Shown: piece after piece, positions 1 to 11,018 of the stretch | Layout of the letters: every line of letters begins with the position of its first letter | Numbering within the stretch: position 1 is the first letter of the stretch | Assembly (NCBI GenBank): GCA_039707655.1 | Contig: CM077665.1 | Location: 139,067,148 to 139,131,147, forward strand | Length of the DNA: 64,000 nt | Source: Elymus sibiricus | Lineage: Eukaryota > Streptophyta > Magnoliopsida > Poales > Poaceae | Direction of reading: 5' to 3' | The notes under the pieces: model-generated | What the model was told of the DNA's origin: nothing | Seen by the model: only the letters and a program-made list of their open reading frames with translations | Database searches by the model: none | Translations under genes and position numbers: made by a program

Positions 1-836
1 AACACAATACTGCTACAAACATCCTCCAACGATCTTCTCTAGAATATGATTATAACATCATCTTGCATGTATACAACATGGCTATTTTTAGACACTGGAC
101 GAAATTCTACATGCACCGACGTGGTTTATTTGATATTCTTAACTGATCCGTGTTAAACAGGAATAAGTAAGAGTACTAACAGCCTAAACATAAGAATGTG
201 ACTGTAGAAGAAGTAGAAGAACATCTAGTATAGTTATTGATAGAAACATAGAAGTAATTACTATAAGAAAATGGCAAGAGCCATCAGGGATGCCAAGAAG
301 AGGGAGATGTCTAGTATACACCAGTGTAAACAACTGGGTTGCATGCCACTGCTTTTACTTTTCAAAAAATCTAATGTGCTCGGGGGCATTCGTAAATCTT
401 TCGGTGCCCATCCCTCCTTTTATGGAGGAGGCTTTCTGGTGATTCAAATTGATTGTAAATGCCTAAAAATTGTATGTTCGATAGAATTAATAGAAATCCT
501 GAACAACTAAAGGAGAATTGGTTTCCTTAGTGCTGTTTGAATACTTCTCATACCGAGTAACGCTACTACCCTTCAACAACCAAGTATCACTATAACAAAC
601 TGTTATTTAACATACACCAAGTAAAAGCTTTGCAATAAATAATGTAATTAAGTGATGTGCAGCTTAGTGAACAGATTAAGCAGCTGATCTAGTGATAAAA
701 TGTGCAAAATTGTCACATAAGAGCTTTTTTAATTTTGATGTATCAGTTCTGTTGATGTAATTAAGCAAGAAGGCATGTTGTGCAGGAGTACATATACACC
801 ATTAAAATGAAAAGGAAAAATTCTATAACGCCTACT
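1..836. other. AT-rich intergenic DNA, no gene seen
   Basis: No reading frame here has recognisable domains or a convincing exon structure. The longest open frame (271-510, plus) encodes 79 residues without similarity I recognise. I see no MITE or LTR boundary. Confidence 0.5.
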
Positions 837-1278
837 TAGTTCATGAAATTAGGTAAGCGGATTCGTAGCACTTGGGTGCTCCACACCCCTATACGAACAT
901 TAAACTCAAAAAAATACTGAGAAAATTTGAAAAAAATCTGAGATTTGGGGATATCAAACATGGGTTCCCAATCTACTCCCGTATGAAATTACGTGAAAAA
1001 TACCAGGAAAAGTATTTGTGGCAAACAACACAAAAAATTCCTACGTATAGAAAAAAACTGTTTGGATGGATTTTTTTTTCGAACAGAAATTCCTTCGCCA
1101 CGGATACGTTTCCTGGTATTTTGTCACGAAACTTGACACGGGAGTAGATTGAGAACTCTGGTTCGCTATCCCCAAATTTCAACTTTTTTTAAAAAAAAAT
1201 TGGGTATTTTTTAGTTTTAATATTCGTACAGGGGTGTGGAGCACCCAGGAGCTCCTGTGTATTTTCCATGAACCACTA
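837..1278. repeat. Large foldback (MITE-like) element
   Basis: The two ends are imperfect inverted repeats. TAGTTCATGAA near 837 mirrors TTCCATGAACCACTA ending at 1278. Further in, GGGTGCTCCACACCCC (874-889) mirrors GGGGTGTGGAGCACCC (about 1232-1247), and the AT-rich arms remain complementary past position 960. The left arm around 930-985 and the right arm around 1140-1180 also match in reverse. The open frames on both strands (872-1147 and 973-1182) are products of this symmetry, not genes. The superfamily is unclear; the long terminal repeats resemble Mutator-type foldbacks. I did not identify a target-site duplication. Confidence 0.7.
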
Positions 1279-2559
1279 CATTATAAATTGGATACATTCA
1301 TTAGCGGGATAACACAATGGGAAGTATGTCTCATTGTAATAAGATATACAATGAACACCCAAGAATGTAAGCATCTGACATATTGAGCGATAAAAGCCTC
1401 ACTATGAGTACGAATTTTACTTTCAAATCAAGCACGCAAATCAGCCAATTTTATGATCTAGCTATCGCCTTTGCTATACAAAAAAATTATCTATAGGTAC
1501 TAAGGTACCGGGTAATTATTTAAAACTAAGATGGAAAGAAAAAAATACAATACCTTGTCCATTTTTTCTCTCTAATATATGCAACCATCAAAATGTCGCG
1601 TATCCAGGCACAGTTTTCAAGTAGCATCATCAGATCTCTTATCCAAGCGGCACAGAGCAAGAACATTTATCTTCAGTGGTATTAGTCTATTAGATAGATA
1701 TTGCAAGCCAAAAATCTACCACCGATACATCTCTCCTTTGCTAAAGAAATCTCGCCATGCAAACCTGAAGAATTTTATTAAACATGTGCAGAAATAAATA
1801 CTACAACTATCCAAAAAATAGTAACATTACACATGAAGAGTACAATAACTCATAATATAAGATGATTTCCTAGCTACTATGAGAAATACGAGTTGTTTGC
1901 AACACTGCATCTTCTCCTGAACATTAGTATATCTTTAATTCAGTAACGTATAGAAGTCAAAAGTATAAAACATAAATCTTGATATACTGCACACAAATAC
2001 TTATTAGGCACACAAACCGGTATTTTCCAAGGTCTTGGTTTCACAATACCATAACTGAAATTAGCAAGATATGAGCCTCAAATCAGTAAGATCTTGGTTT
2101 CTCTTTGCCAATAAACCAAGACAAATAACTTAGATATACAATGCAACCAGAAAGCCCAATCCTCTACCATTGACCAACTCTAGTAAGATGATTAGCATTG
2201 ACTCAGAACAAAAAAAGGGAGGTGGATTTGCATTACCATATTGTGGTGGTGTGGAGTTGCTGCCCCTACAGCATCGGTCCAAGATGAGACATCTGTGCAA
2301 AGTCAGTCGTTGGCATGTCGGCGGCATCGTTCAGCACGGGTGCTAGCGAGGGGCTGGGGTGTATGCGTCGGTCGCCGCCTCCAAACTGTCCCGTCCATCC
2401 ATGATGGTGCAGCGTTGGCCTAGCATTCATAAACACAACTTCCACATACTTGCAAAACTTTTTTTTAATTGAAAAACTGCAGAAGCCTCACAATAACAAG
2501 ATACTATAATGAAACTAATTATAATAATTATTATTTATAATAAGAGAATAATTTTCAAT
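1279..2559. other. Intergenic DNA, no gene assigned
   Basis: Mostly AT-rich, with a GC-richer island at about 2240-2420. Short open frames on both strands at 2130-2423 overlap and show no recognised domain. No mobile-element boundary was identified. Confidence 0.4.
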
Positions 2560-3330
2560 AGTAAGAACAAGTCCAACAAACATATTACCTCATCAAAGAC
2601 ATCCATGGAATTCACTTGCTGCAACATTTCCATATAAGCGGGAAGGTATCTCTGAAATTCCTCTTCAAATGGGTTGTAACATAAAACAAGATGTTGTAGT
2701 GAAAATCAAGGGATGAACATTCAAGATGCTCAAAATCTAGGAATAAAAAAAGAAACATACTTTGAATTTCAACGAGATACCTCGGGAAGTTCCGTTGCAG
2801 TAGAACATGCCTTTACTCGAAGATTCCCCTTTTACGTTTCCAACCAGGATGTAAAATCGTTTTCAGCTTAGTAGTTGTCTTCATCTTCTCCATCAGAATC
2901 CTGCCACATATACATGAATGAACAAGTACCATAGTGAATTCTATAAACTACAAACCATTTGAAGCGCATAAATCTGTCTACACGTGGAATTAGACACGGG
3001 AGCAGATCATCTACTATCCAAAGCCAATCCTCACATCATTTGTAGAAACTGCAAGCCAAATCAGACAACAGCGAAACTAAAGAGCACCATTTACCTCTGA
3101 ATGGCAGGCATCCTTTCTCAAAAAAGCTGATCCAAGTTGAGGTAGCCCAAGAATCCACACGTGCTAGGGTGATGTGGAGGTAGGCCAGCAGCCCCATCTC
3201 CTTGGCCACGTGCACCGCGGATCCCATGGCACGGATCACCGGCGGGACTCCCATAGTCCTTCCGTGCCTCCCGACAAGCTCCGACGCCCCCCCCCCCCCC
3301 CCCCGATGGCGCACTGCACGTTGACCTGTG
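2560..3330 (-). other. Possible remnant exons of an unidentified minus-strand gene
   Basis: Read on the minus strand, three stretches look exon-like. At about 3090-3314 an open frame holds GVPPVIRAMGSAVHVAKEMG and ends just before a GTAAATGG donor. A stretch after a TATATGTGGCAG acceptor at about 2898 encodes DSDGEDEDNY then a stop, or in another frame a Lys-rich peptide. At about 2590-2675 the peptide YNPFEEEFQRYLPAYMEM runs to a GAG|GTAATA donor. I do not recognise the protein, and the pieces do not join in one frame, so this may be a decayed gene or chance. Confidence 0.25.
3287..3304 (+). repeat. Poly-C tract, 18 nt
   Basis: An uninterrupted run of 18 C lies in a GC-rich stretch. Such runs are rare in plant DNA and prone to sequencing or assembly error, so the open frames crossing it on both strands are unreliable. 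Confidence 0.9.
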
Positions 3331-3654
3331 GAATCCGTCCTTGTTGGGTACGATGGGGCGGGGGGGCGTCGTGGAAATTACGGCAACAGCGACAGTGGCG
3401 ATGCGTGAATTTTGCGATGCCTGGCGGTGCGTACAGTTTATTCGCTCGGGTGTTGTGTTGGTTTTATTTAGGCGCTCGGATGGTTGCGGCAGGCTATTTC
3501 TCTATTCTTTTGGCTAGGGTACTTTGGGTGACGGCCTCACGGGAGGAGGGGTTTTTGTATGGGGGCACGTTCTTTTGTATGTAAAAAAAATCGGTGGACA
3601 AGGGGGGATCGAAGGAGGGCAGGAACGAACGAAAACCAACTACAACCTATGAAG

Positions 3655-4570
3655 TGAGTCTTTAGGAGTAGAGATATTTAGTCTATTTTTAGTCAATCAG
3701 ATTTTTGATTAAACTATGTTATTTATTTCCAAAAATAAATTGCATTGATGAGAGATCATTTGTATGTTAGGAAAGTGTTGGTTTACAAGGAAAGGGTGGA
3801 GAGGATTTTGTTTGCTTAAAATATGTTATTTGTTTCCTAAAACAAATTGCATTGATGGGAGATCTTGTGTATGTTAGGAAAGTGTTGGTTTAGGAAACAT
3901 GCGTGAAATTGATTTCATTATTTGGTAATGTGCTATTGTTGTCTGCCCATTTGCAACGTATCTCATTAGGAAAATTTAAAGATGTTAGTAAAGTTTTTAA
4001 TGGGATGGTGAAAAAACCAATGTGAGGATTTGATGGTGGGACGTGAGACGAAAATAGACCAGACGAAAATAAACCAGACGAAAATAAACTGTGGATGCAA
4101 TACTACCAACCGAGCATTTAGGAGTAAGATTACTGAATATATGATGATGGAAGGAGATATGAAGAAAAACTGGATGAGAAAAACCAAACGAAGGTGAGAG
4201 GGGAGAGAAAAAAAAACCTTGAACCTAAGCTACCAATGCCTCCTCCTAAGGTGGGAGGGGAGACGGAAAAAAACCCTGAAACGAAATGTTAACTAATGTA
4301 ATTCGGTGATGTATGGAAATATTAATTAATGTGATTGAGCCATTTATGGTAAGGTTAATTAATTCATTAGATTGATTGATTCATTAGATTTGGTCTTTAA
4401 AGATGCATTAGATGATTGATTCTTTCACATAAATACATTACTAAATATATGATGATGGGAGAAGGGACGAAAAAAACGGACGAAAAAAAACCAGACGAAG
4501 GTGGGAGGGGAGACGAAAAAAAGCCAAGAAAGAAGCTACCAACTCCCCCTTTAGGAGTAGAGATGTTCGA
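3655..4570. repeat. Decayed internally repetitive transposon-like region
   Basis: TTTAGGAGTAGAGAT occurs at 3661 and again at 4552. A ~75 bp unit around TTGCATTGATG..GAGATC and GTTAGGAAAGTGTTGGTTTA is present twice (about 3714-3795 and 3825-3895). ATATATGATGATGG with a following GACGAAAAA-rich stretch also occurs twice (about 4137 and 4446). This suggests a degenerate DNA-transposon derivative with internal duplications. There is no coding content and the superfamily is unassigned. Confidence 0.45.
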
Positions 4571-4723
4571 CAAAAAGGCGAGAGAGGCAGAGTAATTTTG
4601 GGAAATATGCATGCATGCAGTCCATGCTGACGACATGTTTTGCTCTTGTCTTCTCAACCCAGTCGAAAATGGCCAGCCATTGCACTTTCCTTGCTTTGAG
4701 TTTTTCTGGTTTGAAACTATATT

Positions 4724-4888
4724 TACTAATCCATCCATTTCTAAATATAAGTTTTTTTAGAGATTCCACTACGGACTATATACGGAGCAAAATGAGTGAA
4801 TCTACACTCTAAAGTATGTCTATATACATCCGTATATAGTTCATAGTGGAATCTCTAGAAAGACTTATATTTAGGAACGGAGGAAGTA
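4724..4888. mobile_element. Stowaway-type MITE (Tc1/mariner)
   Basis: The element is flanked by TA and has near-perfect terminal inverted repeats: the left arm carries CTAAATATAAG and GAGATTCCACTA, the right arm TAGTGGAATCTC and CTTATATTTAGGAACGGAGG. The centre holds ACGGAGCAAAATGAGTG. This is a very common Triticeae Stowaway pattern, also seen at 22732-22992. The left terminus has decayed (CTAATCCATCC where CTCCCTCCGT is usual). Confidence 0.9.
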
Positions 4889-6018
4889 GACTGGAGGTTT
4901 GTGAAATGCATTTCTAAATTACTGAACATTACTTTTTTGCGAAAAGGTCAAAGACCATATATTAAGTAGCATGGACCTTTAAAAAGCACTCTTACAAGAA
5001 ATGAAAAATATATCCAGATCTTTGGGGTGTAGAAGTATTCTTCCTCCTACGTTCACTGATGGTGCGTCATGAGCAAAGCTCATTGTCGCTTCTAGGCCTT
5101 TGTCTCGACAGAGCAAGATTGTTGAAACCCAAGAGCTTGTAAAAGCAGCGGCCGAAAAGTCGTCATTGTAAGATTCCATCTCAGAGAAAAAACCGCTCGA
5201 GAGGACCTATAGAACACACATTGTCCAGCCAGATGAAGTCGCGAAACACAGATCTCAGACACTTCGCAATGAAGACGAGGTTGGCCAACCTCAGTCGGTC
5301 GAAACCGAAGCCAGAGGACCACAACATATATCCACGTTTTCCGCTCCGTCGGGCTATGCTACCAAGAAAAAACTACCGAATCAAATGCCTGACCCAAACC
5401 GATAGAGACACATCATCCTCCTCATGTCTCCCAACGATACTGAGAAGCACCATCGAAACGAGGACGAGATGAGGAGATCTTATTCCACCCTGTCGATGAC
5501 ACACCGTCCCGCCATCGCTAAAAATTATTTCTAATCCTACCATCGTCAGGCCGAAGCCTTGAGGTCCTCTCGCCCTTCCGTCATCGGAGGGACATGCAAA
5601 GGGAGAGGGGGCGTACCTTACCCCAAAGTCAGGGAGGATTAGCCACCGACTGCTAGGTCACGGAGCCAGAGTAAAAAAGAACACTTCATGGGGCACTACT
5701 ATCATGTCCGGATGAACATTACTTAAGTCAAGTGAAATGCACTACTAAAATTGAAATTTACACTTCATGAAAATGTGAAATCAAACATGTGGAAAAAGTA
5801 TTCTAACATTTTTTTCAACTCTATAAGTTTGTGCAACTTTAAATGTTCTATAAAAAAATGGTGGATCCCGCCCAATATAGTTGTGTAGAATTAGATTGAA
5901 TACAAAAAAAATACATAGACAGGGAGTGTGAATCTCAAGGCACCATGAACGACTTTCTTAGGGAGGCGCCATGAATGAATTTGAGGTGCACCTTGTGTAA
6001 AAATGCATTTCACCCTTT
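4889..6018. other. Unclassified DNA, probable repeat remnant
   Basis: Several overlapping short frames occur at 4979-5472 on both strands, none with a domain I recognise. Just left of 6019, in minus-strand reading, an A-rich run leads into GGGTGAAATGC. This probably marks the 3' flank of the LINE whose body lies at 12374-14765, separated from its tail by the MULE. Nothing else could be assigned. Confidence 0.35.
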
Positions 6019-6027
6019 TTTGAGATA
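6019..6027 (+). repeat. Target-site duplication of the MULE, left copy
   Basis: TTTGAGATA directly abuts the left terminus GAGTAAATTGCC and is repeated exactly at 12365-12373. Nine base pairs is the usual target duplication of Mutator-like elements, so both ends of the element are confirmed. Confidence 0.97.
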
Positions 6028-6307
6028 GAGTAAATTGCCAAAAACCACCACAATTGCGTCGTTTGGTGCAAAAAACCACCGTCTTCATAAAAGTTTGCAG
6101 AAACCACCGTTTTTCAGTAATAGCGTTGCGGAATGCACTAACTGGTCGCCTGACCGCGTTTTGACAGGAAAGCTGACGGGCCGGGCCCAGTCCTCAGGCC
6201 ACGTGGCAAGGGGCGGACGGCGCTCGCAAACGGCCGTTAAACGTCGGTTGCTTGACCTGGCTCGACCGGACCAGGTCCTGGCCGCGCCACCATTCCCCCT
6301 TCCTCTC
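6028..6307 (+). repeat. MULE left terminal inverted repeat
   Basis: It matches the reverse complement of 12084-12364 over about 280 bp with roughly 5% difference by eye. It starts GAGTAAATTGCC and contains the 10 bp palindrome GCCACGTGGC (6198-6207), a G-box core also present in the other terminal repeat. It lies immediately upstream of the transposase ATG at 6317, so it is the likely promoter and 5' untranslated region of that gene. Confidence 0.95.
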
Positions 6308-6316
6308 GCGCTCTCC

Positions 6317-9300
6317 ATGGCGACACGCAGTCACGGCGGCGGCGCCGGCGCCGGCGGAGGCGAAGAAGAGAAGGAGCACTGGAGGGCAGAGGGCGAGGAC
6401 GCGGAGGCGAAGAAGAGAAGGAGCACTGGCGGCGGCGCTGAAATTCCTACCGCATCCAACCAGTCGTCGGCGCCGTACGACGTGGACGCCAGGGCGGCGG
6501 CAGGATTGGCTAAGATCTGGAAAGCCAACCCTAGCCAGAGCCACCATTTAACCTCTCGTCCTGGCGGGGTTGAGTAAGATCCCTTCCCCTACCTCTGTGC
6601 ATCTGCTAACTGTCTGAAATCCATAATTAGGGTTAGCTAGCTTGTTTAATTATTGTTGTTAAAGATGTAGCAATTTTTTGGTTGTGCATAAGTATATTGT
6701 AAATAAGTATGTTGTAAATAGTTATCTGTTTAGATTTTGTAAATAAGTATATTGTAAATAAGTATGTTGTAAATAGATTTGTAGTCATTTAACTTGTAAA
6801 TGATTATGTTATATTCTCTGTTTGTTTAGTTGTCTAAACATGTGTGCTGTGACTTTTAATTATGTGTTCTGTTTAAATATGCATTGATTTTTAATTATGT
6901 TTTCTGTTTAGATTTTTTAACTATGGATTAAGTCTGTTTAAATATGTGCTATGTCTAGTTTTCTTACATGTGTACTGTAAATAATAGCTGGAAAAAGGTT
7001 GTACTCCTAACCATTGTTTACTTCTTTTGGTTTTGTAGTTTGGATGATGAAATTTGGGATGTCAGGTTTAATTTCATTGGAGAAGACAATCATGAGAGGC
7101 AGCTAGGGAAGTCTGTCATAACATTCAGTCATTTGGTAGCTATCAAAGAGGAACAAGGCTATGATGGAAGTTACTCAATGTATTATCCAAAGGTGATAGG
7201 TCTTGGACATGCAGGGATGGACCTGATTATGTCAGATGACAATGTGGAGGAGATGCTTGATTTGTATGCAGAGAAAAAAGTAGTGAACATAACTGTGATC
7301 AGTGGCAGCAAACATGACTTGTTGTTATTACAAGACATTAACATAGGAGATGCATGTGAAGCTCAAGTGCCCATTTCTGATATTGGCAATCCAATTGTAT
7401 ATGAGATAAATGATGATGGGATGTTGTTTCCTTCACAAGGCAGTTCTGAAGCTGATGCACATGAGTGTACCCCAATGGAGCCAGATGACTCTCAAGCAGA
7501 TTATCTTATAACTCAGCAGAGTTGCAATTTGCAGAATGAGAAAGATAAGGAAATTGTCTTTGTAAATGACAATGTAGATGACATCCTTAATCAATTTTTG
7601 GGCCAATATGGTGATCCTCTAGATGATGGACAGCCTATGGAAGAGGAAGCAGCCAATGCAGAACCAGTTGAAGGAGAAGAGGAGTATGAGTTTGCAGAAA
7701 GTGATAGTTCAGAAGGAGAACTTGATGATCCAGAACTGAAGCAAAAGCTTTGTGAGCTAAAGAGGAAGAGAAAAAAATTCCTAAGTACCACATGGAAGGT
7801 GATACAGATCCAGAAGATCTTTTCTGTGAAGAGGGCAGTTCAGATGAGGATGATGTGATTGTGGAGCAAGGTCCACCCCTGAAACTACCAGTTAGAAGAG
7901 GGCCAACTGACAGATCTCACAGCAGTTCTGCAGCAACAACAGAACCAGATTATGTGCCCTCCTCTGATGAAGACATGGAAGATGTGAAGTTTGAATTATC
8001 AGATGAGGAGGAGATAAGATATGTGCCAAATACAGGCAAGAGATCAAGAGGTAAGAAGAGAGCAGTGAGGAAGTGGTATAATGAGGAAAGGCAGCAACCT
8101 GAAGATCAAATTTGTTGGCAGATGTGTTTTGAGGATGTGTACCAATTTAGAAGGGCTTTGGTGAACTTGCATGTAACTCAGAGGAGGAATTTCCATTATC
8201 ATAGGAATTGCAAGGACAGGATAATAGTTGACTGCGAACAAGAGGGCTGCAACTTTCATATGACTGCCTCACAAGTTGGAAAAGAGAAAACTTTCTGCAT
8301 AAAAAAACTCCAGCTGGAGCACACATGTCCTGTAATTGGTGAGAACTGCAAAGTGCCCATTAAATATGTGGCAAAGTCAATTGAGGGCAGCTTAAGGACA
8401 AATCCTAGGACCTGTGTTGATACTGTGATAGAGAACACTAAGGAAAAGTTTGGTGTGGAGGTAGGCAAAAACAAGGCATACAAGGCAAGGAAACTAGCCT
8501 TATCAGTGGTCCAGGGTGATCAGGAAAGGCAGTATACAAGGATCAGGGACTACCTTCAGACAGTGCTTGACACAAACCCTGGATCTAGATGTATAGTTAC
8601 TACTAGAATTGTGAAAGAGCACCCAAGTACCAACCCCAGATTTCATAGGTTGTTCATGTGTCTTGGAGCATCAATTGAGGGTTTCTTGAAAGGATGCAGG
8701 CCATTCATTGGTATGTTCATTGTGTTTATTTTCCTAATTATTTTCATTGTCCATTAGTTTCATTGTGTTTCTTTTCCTAATTATTTTCATTGCTCATTTA
8801 TTTTCATTGCCCAGGTTTAGATGGGTGCTTTGTAAAGCTGAGCACGGGACAACAAATTCTAGCTGCCACTGCAAGGGATGGTAATAACAATATCTATCCT
8901 ATTGCTTTTGGAGTGGTAGAAGTAGAGGACACACCTAGCTGGAGTTGGCTCTTGACCCAATTGAAGATAGCTATTGGTGGTGAAAAAGGGCAGTTTGGGT
9001 ACTATACAATCATCTCTGATAGGCAGAAGGTCAGTTATACTTTCACATGTACATGTTTGCTTCTCTCAAATTTTATCTCATGTACTATGAATTTGCATGT
9101 GAACCAGGGACTTCTAAATGCTATAAATGCAATATTTCCAAATTGTCCTCAGAGATACTGTTTAAGACATATATATACTAATTTTCAAAGTGCTGGGTTT
9201 AGAGGGGAGGAACTAAAAAAGTATATGGATGGTGCTGCATATTCTTATACAAAACATGGATTTGAGGTTAACATGGAGAACTTGAAACAAGAGAGCCAGG

Positions 9301-10496
9301 AGGCTTGGGAGTGGCTAAGTAACATAGAGGTGAAAACATGGGCTAGGTGGGCAATGGACACTAATTGTAAGACAGACCTAGTTGTGAACAATTTAAGTGA
9401 AGTGTACAATAGAATGATTTTGGATGTAAGGGGCAAACCAATACAGACCATGTGTGATGGTATTAGGACCAAGTTGATGGTTAAGTACAATGACAAAATA
9501 ATAGGGGGGCAGAATGCTAGGTGGGAGATAACCCCAACCTACTCAGAGAAGTTGGAGGAGTCAAAAAAATATGCTAGGAACTGCAAGGCACAAATGGCTG
9601 GTCCAGATCTTTACCAGGTTTAGAGTGGGGAAAATATTTATGCTGTAGATTTGGCAAAAAGGACTTGTGGGTGTAGAAGATGGGACATGACAGCAATCCC
9701 CTGCCACCATGCTGTGTCTGCCATCTATAAATCTAAGCAACATCCAGAGGATTTTGTCTCTGCATTCTTCAAGAAGGAAATGTACATGGCAGCATACAAT
9801 CCAGTTATATTCCCAGTTCCTGGCCCTGATCTTTGGACAAAAACAACTAGTAGAGACATTGACCCCCCAGTTTTCAAGAAGAAGAAGGGAAGAAAGCAGA
9901 CACAGAGAAGGAAGGGTCAGTTTGAGGTTCCCAAGCCTAAAGATACCTCTAGAGTTGGCACTATATCATGCAGCAATTGTGGTAAAGAGGGTCATAGATA
10001 CACCAACTGTGGAGATGAACTTAAACCTGCACTTCTGATGAGAAAGAACAAGCATCAGGTACAGTACTTTTCTGTCATTTCATTTTACATTGAACATTAT
10101 TTATTTGTACTAACAACTTTCCTCTATCTTTTCAGCCCAATAGGGAGCAACCCGAGCTCTGGTTCAACAGGAGCAACCAAGCAACCAGCTGCTCCTAAGC
10201 CCCCAAGAACTGCTACAGCTGGTGTGAAAACTCCTGCTCCCAGAGCTGCTGCAAAGACTCCTGCTCCCAGAGCTGCTGCAAGAGCTGCTGCAAAGACTCC
10301 TACTCCTAGAGCTGCTGCAAGAGCTGCTGCCAAGACAACCACATCAACACCCAACACAAGAGTTGCTGCTAGGGCTCCATATAGTGCTCCAAGAGCTGCT
10401 GCAAGTCATGCTCAAGCTGGACCTTCTCATGGACAGAAAAGGAAGAGGAAGCCTACAAGGTGGGATGATTACTTCACAGCAAGTGGAAATCACTAA
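6317..10496 (+). pseudogene. MuDR-type (mudrA-like) transposase gene, frameshifted and with one in-frame stop
   Basis: Inferred exons are 6317-6573, 7039-8710, 8815-9029, 9108-10063 and 10136-10496; all introns are GT-AG and keep phase. About 1153 codons result if one -1 shift is allowed. Domains in order: a Gly/Arg-rich leader; an N-terminal domain (IWDVRFNFIGEDNHERQ); an acidic linker; a Cys/His MuDR DNA-binding region (about 8100-8500); and the MULE catalytic domain. The catalytic domain has Asp in LDGCFVK (8820-8822), Asp in ISDRQK (9018-9020) and a downstream NLSEVYNR. Next come a SWIM finger CGC..CHH (about 9664-9710), a CX2CX4HX4C knuckle (about 9970-10010) and an Ala/Pro-rich tail. 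Defects: the frame changes at an A7 run (7771-7777), and TAG at 9619-9621 precedes the SWIM finger. The enzyme would cut and move the element in the nucleus. Confidence 0.92.
6574..7038 (+). other. Predicted intron 1 of the MULE transposase gene
   Basis: It begins GTAAGATC and ends TTTTGGTTTTGTAG, is T-rich, and joins the GA of exon 1 to the T of exon 2 in frame (Asp). It contains short reiterated AAATAAGTATATTGT words at about 6690-6770. Confidence 0.7.
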
Positions 10497-11018
10497 AATG
10501 TGTGTGTTGTGTTGCTGTTATATCATTAGTGTTGTGTTTCACTTTCAAACAGTTCTATGTTTTGCTGTTGAACTTTGAACTTGGTTGTGGTATTTGAACC
10601 AGTATGTTGTTGTTGAACTTGCTTCAGAATTAGTGCCAAGTTGCACTTTGAACTTGGTTGTGCTACTTGAACAAGTGTGTTTCTGTTGAACTTATTTAAG
10701 AATTAGTGCTACTTTCCACTATGAACTTCAGTTGCTGGATATTGCATGCATGCTGCACTTTGAATGATCAGATGATCCCTACACTATAAATGGTTGGCAT
10801 CGACAAAATGACAGAACCAAATGACCCCTACACTATGAATGACCAAAATGACAAGCCAAGATAGGATCAACCCAACAAACCAACATAGTCTCATACATAA
10901 ATCATAGTCTCAAACATAGTCTCATACATGATTCGTCATAATTCAACATCTACATTACAAACAACAAGACAACAAAACAACATCACACCATAATCTCCAT
11001 CATACATCACCACTACAT
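10497..11018. other. Spacer between the two convergent MULE genes, with a tandem repeat
   Basis: This is the shared 3' region of the transposase and GRF genes. A 73 bp unit beginning TTTGAACTTGGTTGTG is tandemly repeated twice at about 10574-10719. A second weak repetition, ACCCCTACACTATAAATGG / ACCCCTACACTATGAATG, lies near 10776-10842. There is no open frame of interest. Both polyadenylation regions must lie here. Confidence 0.6.

Noticed and set aside
271..510. 79-codon frame as a small gene
   Set aside because: No domain, no splice or promoter support, and AT-rich context.
6085..6551. Minus- and plus-strand frames over the MULE left terminal repeat
   Set aside because: Explained by the GC-rich TIR and exon 1 of the transposase. 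The same frames appear inverted at the other TIR.
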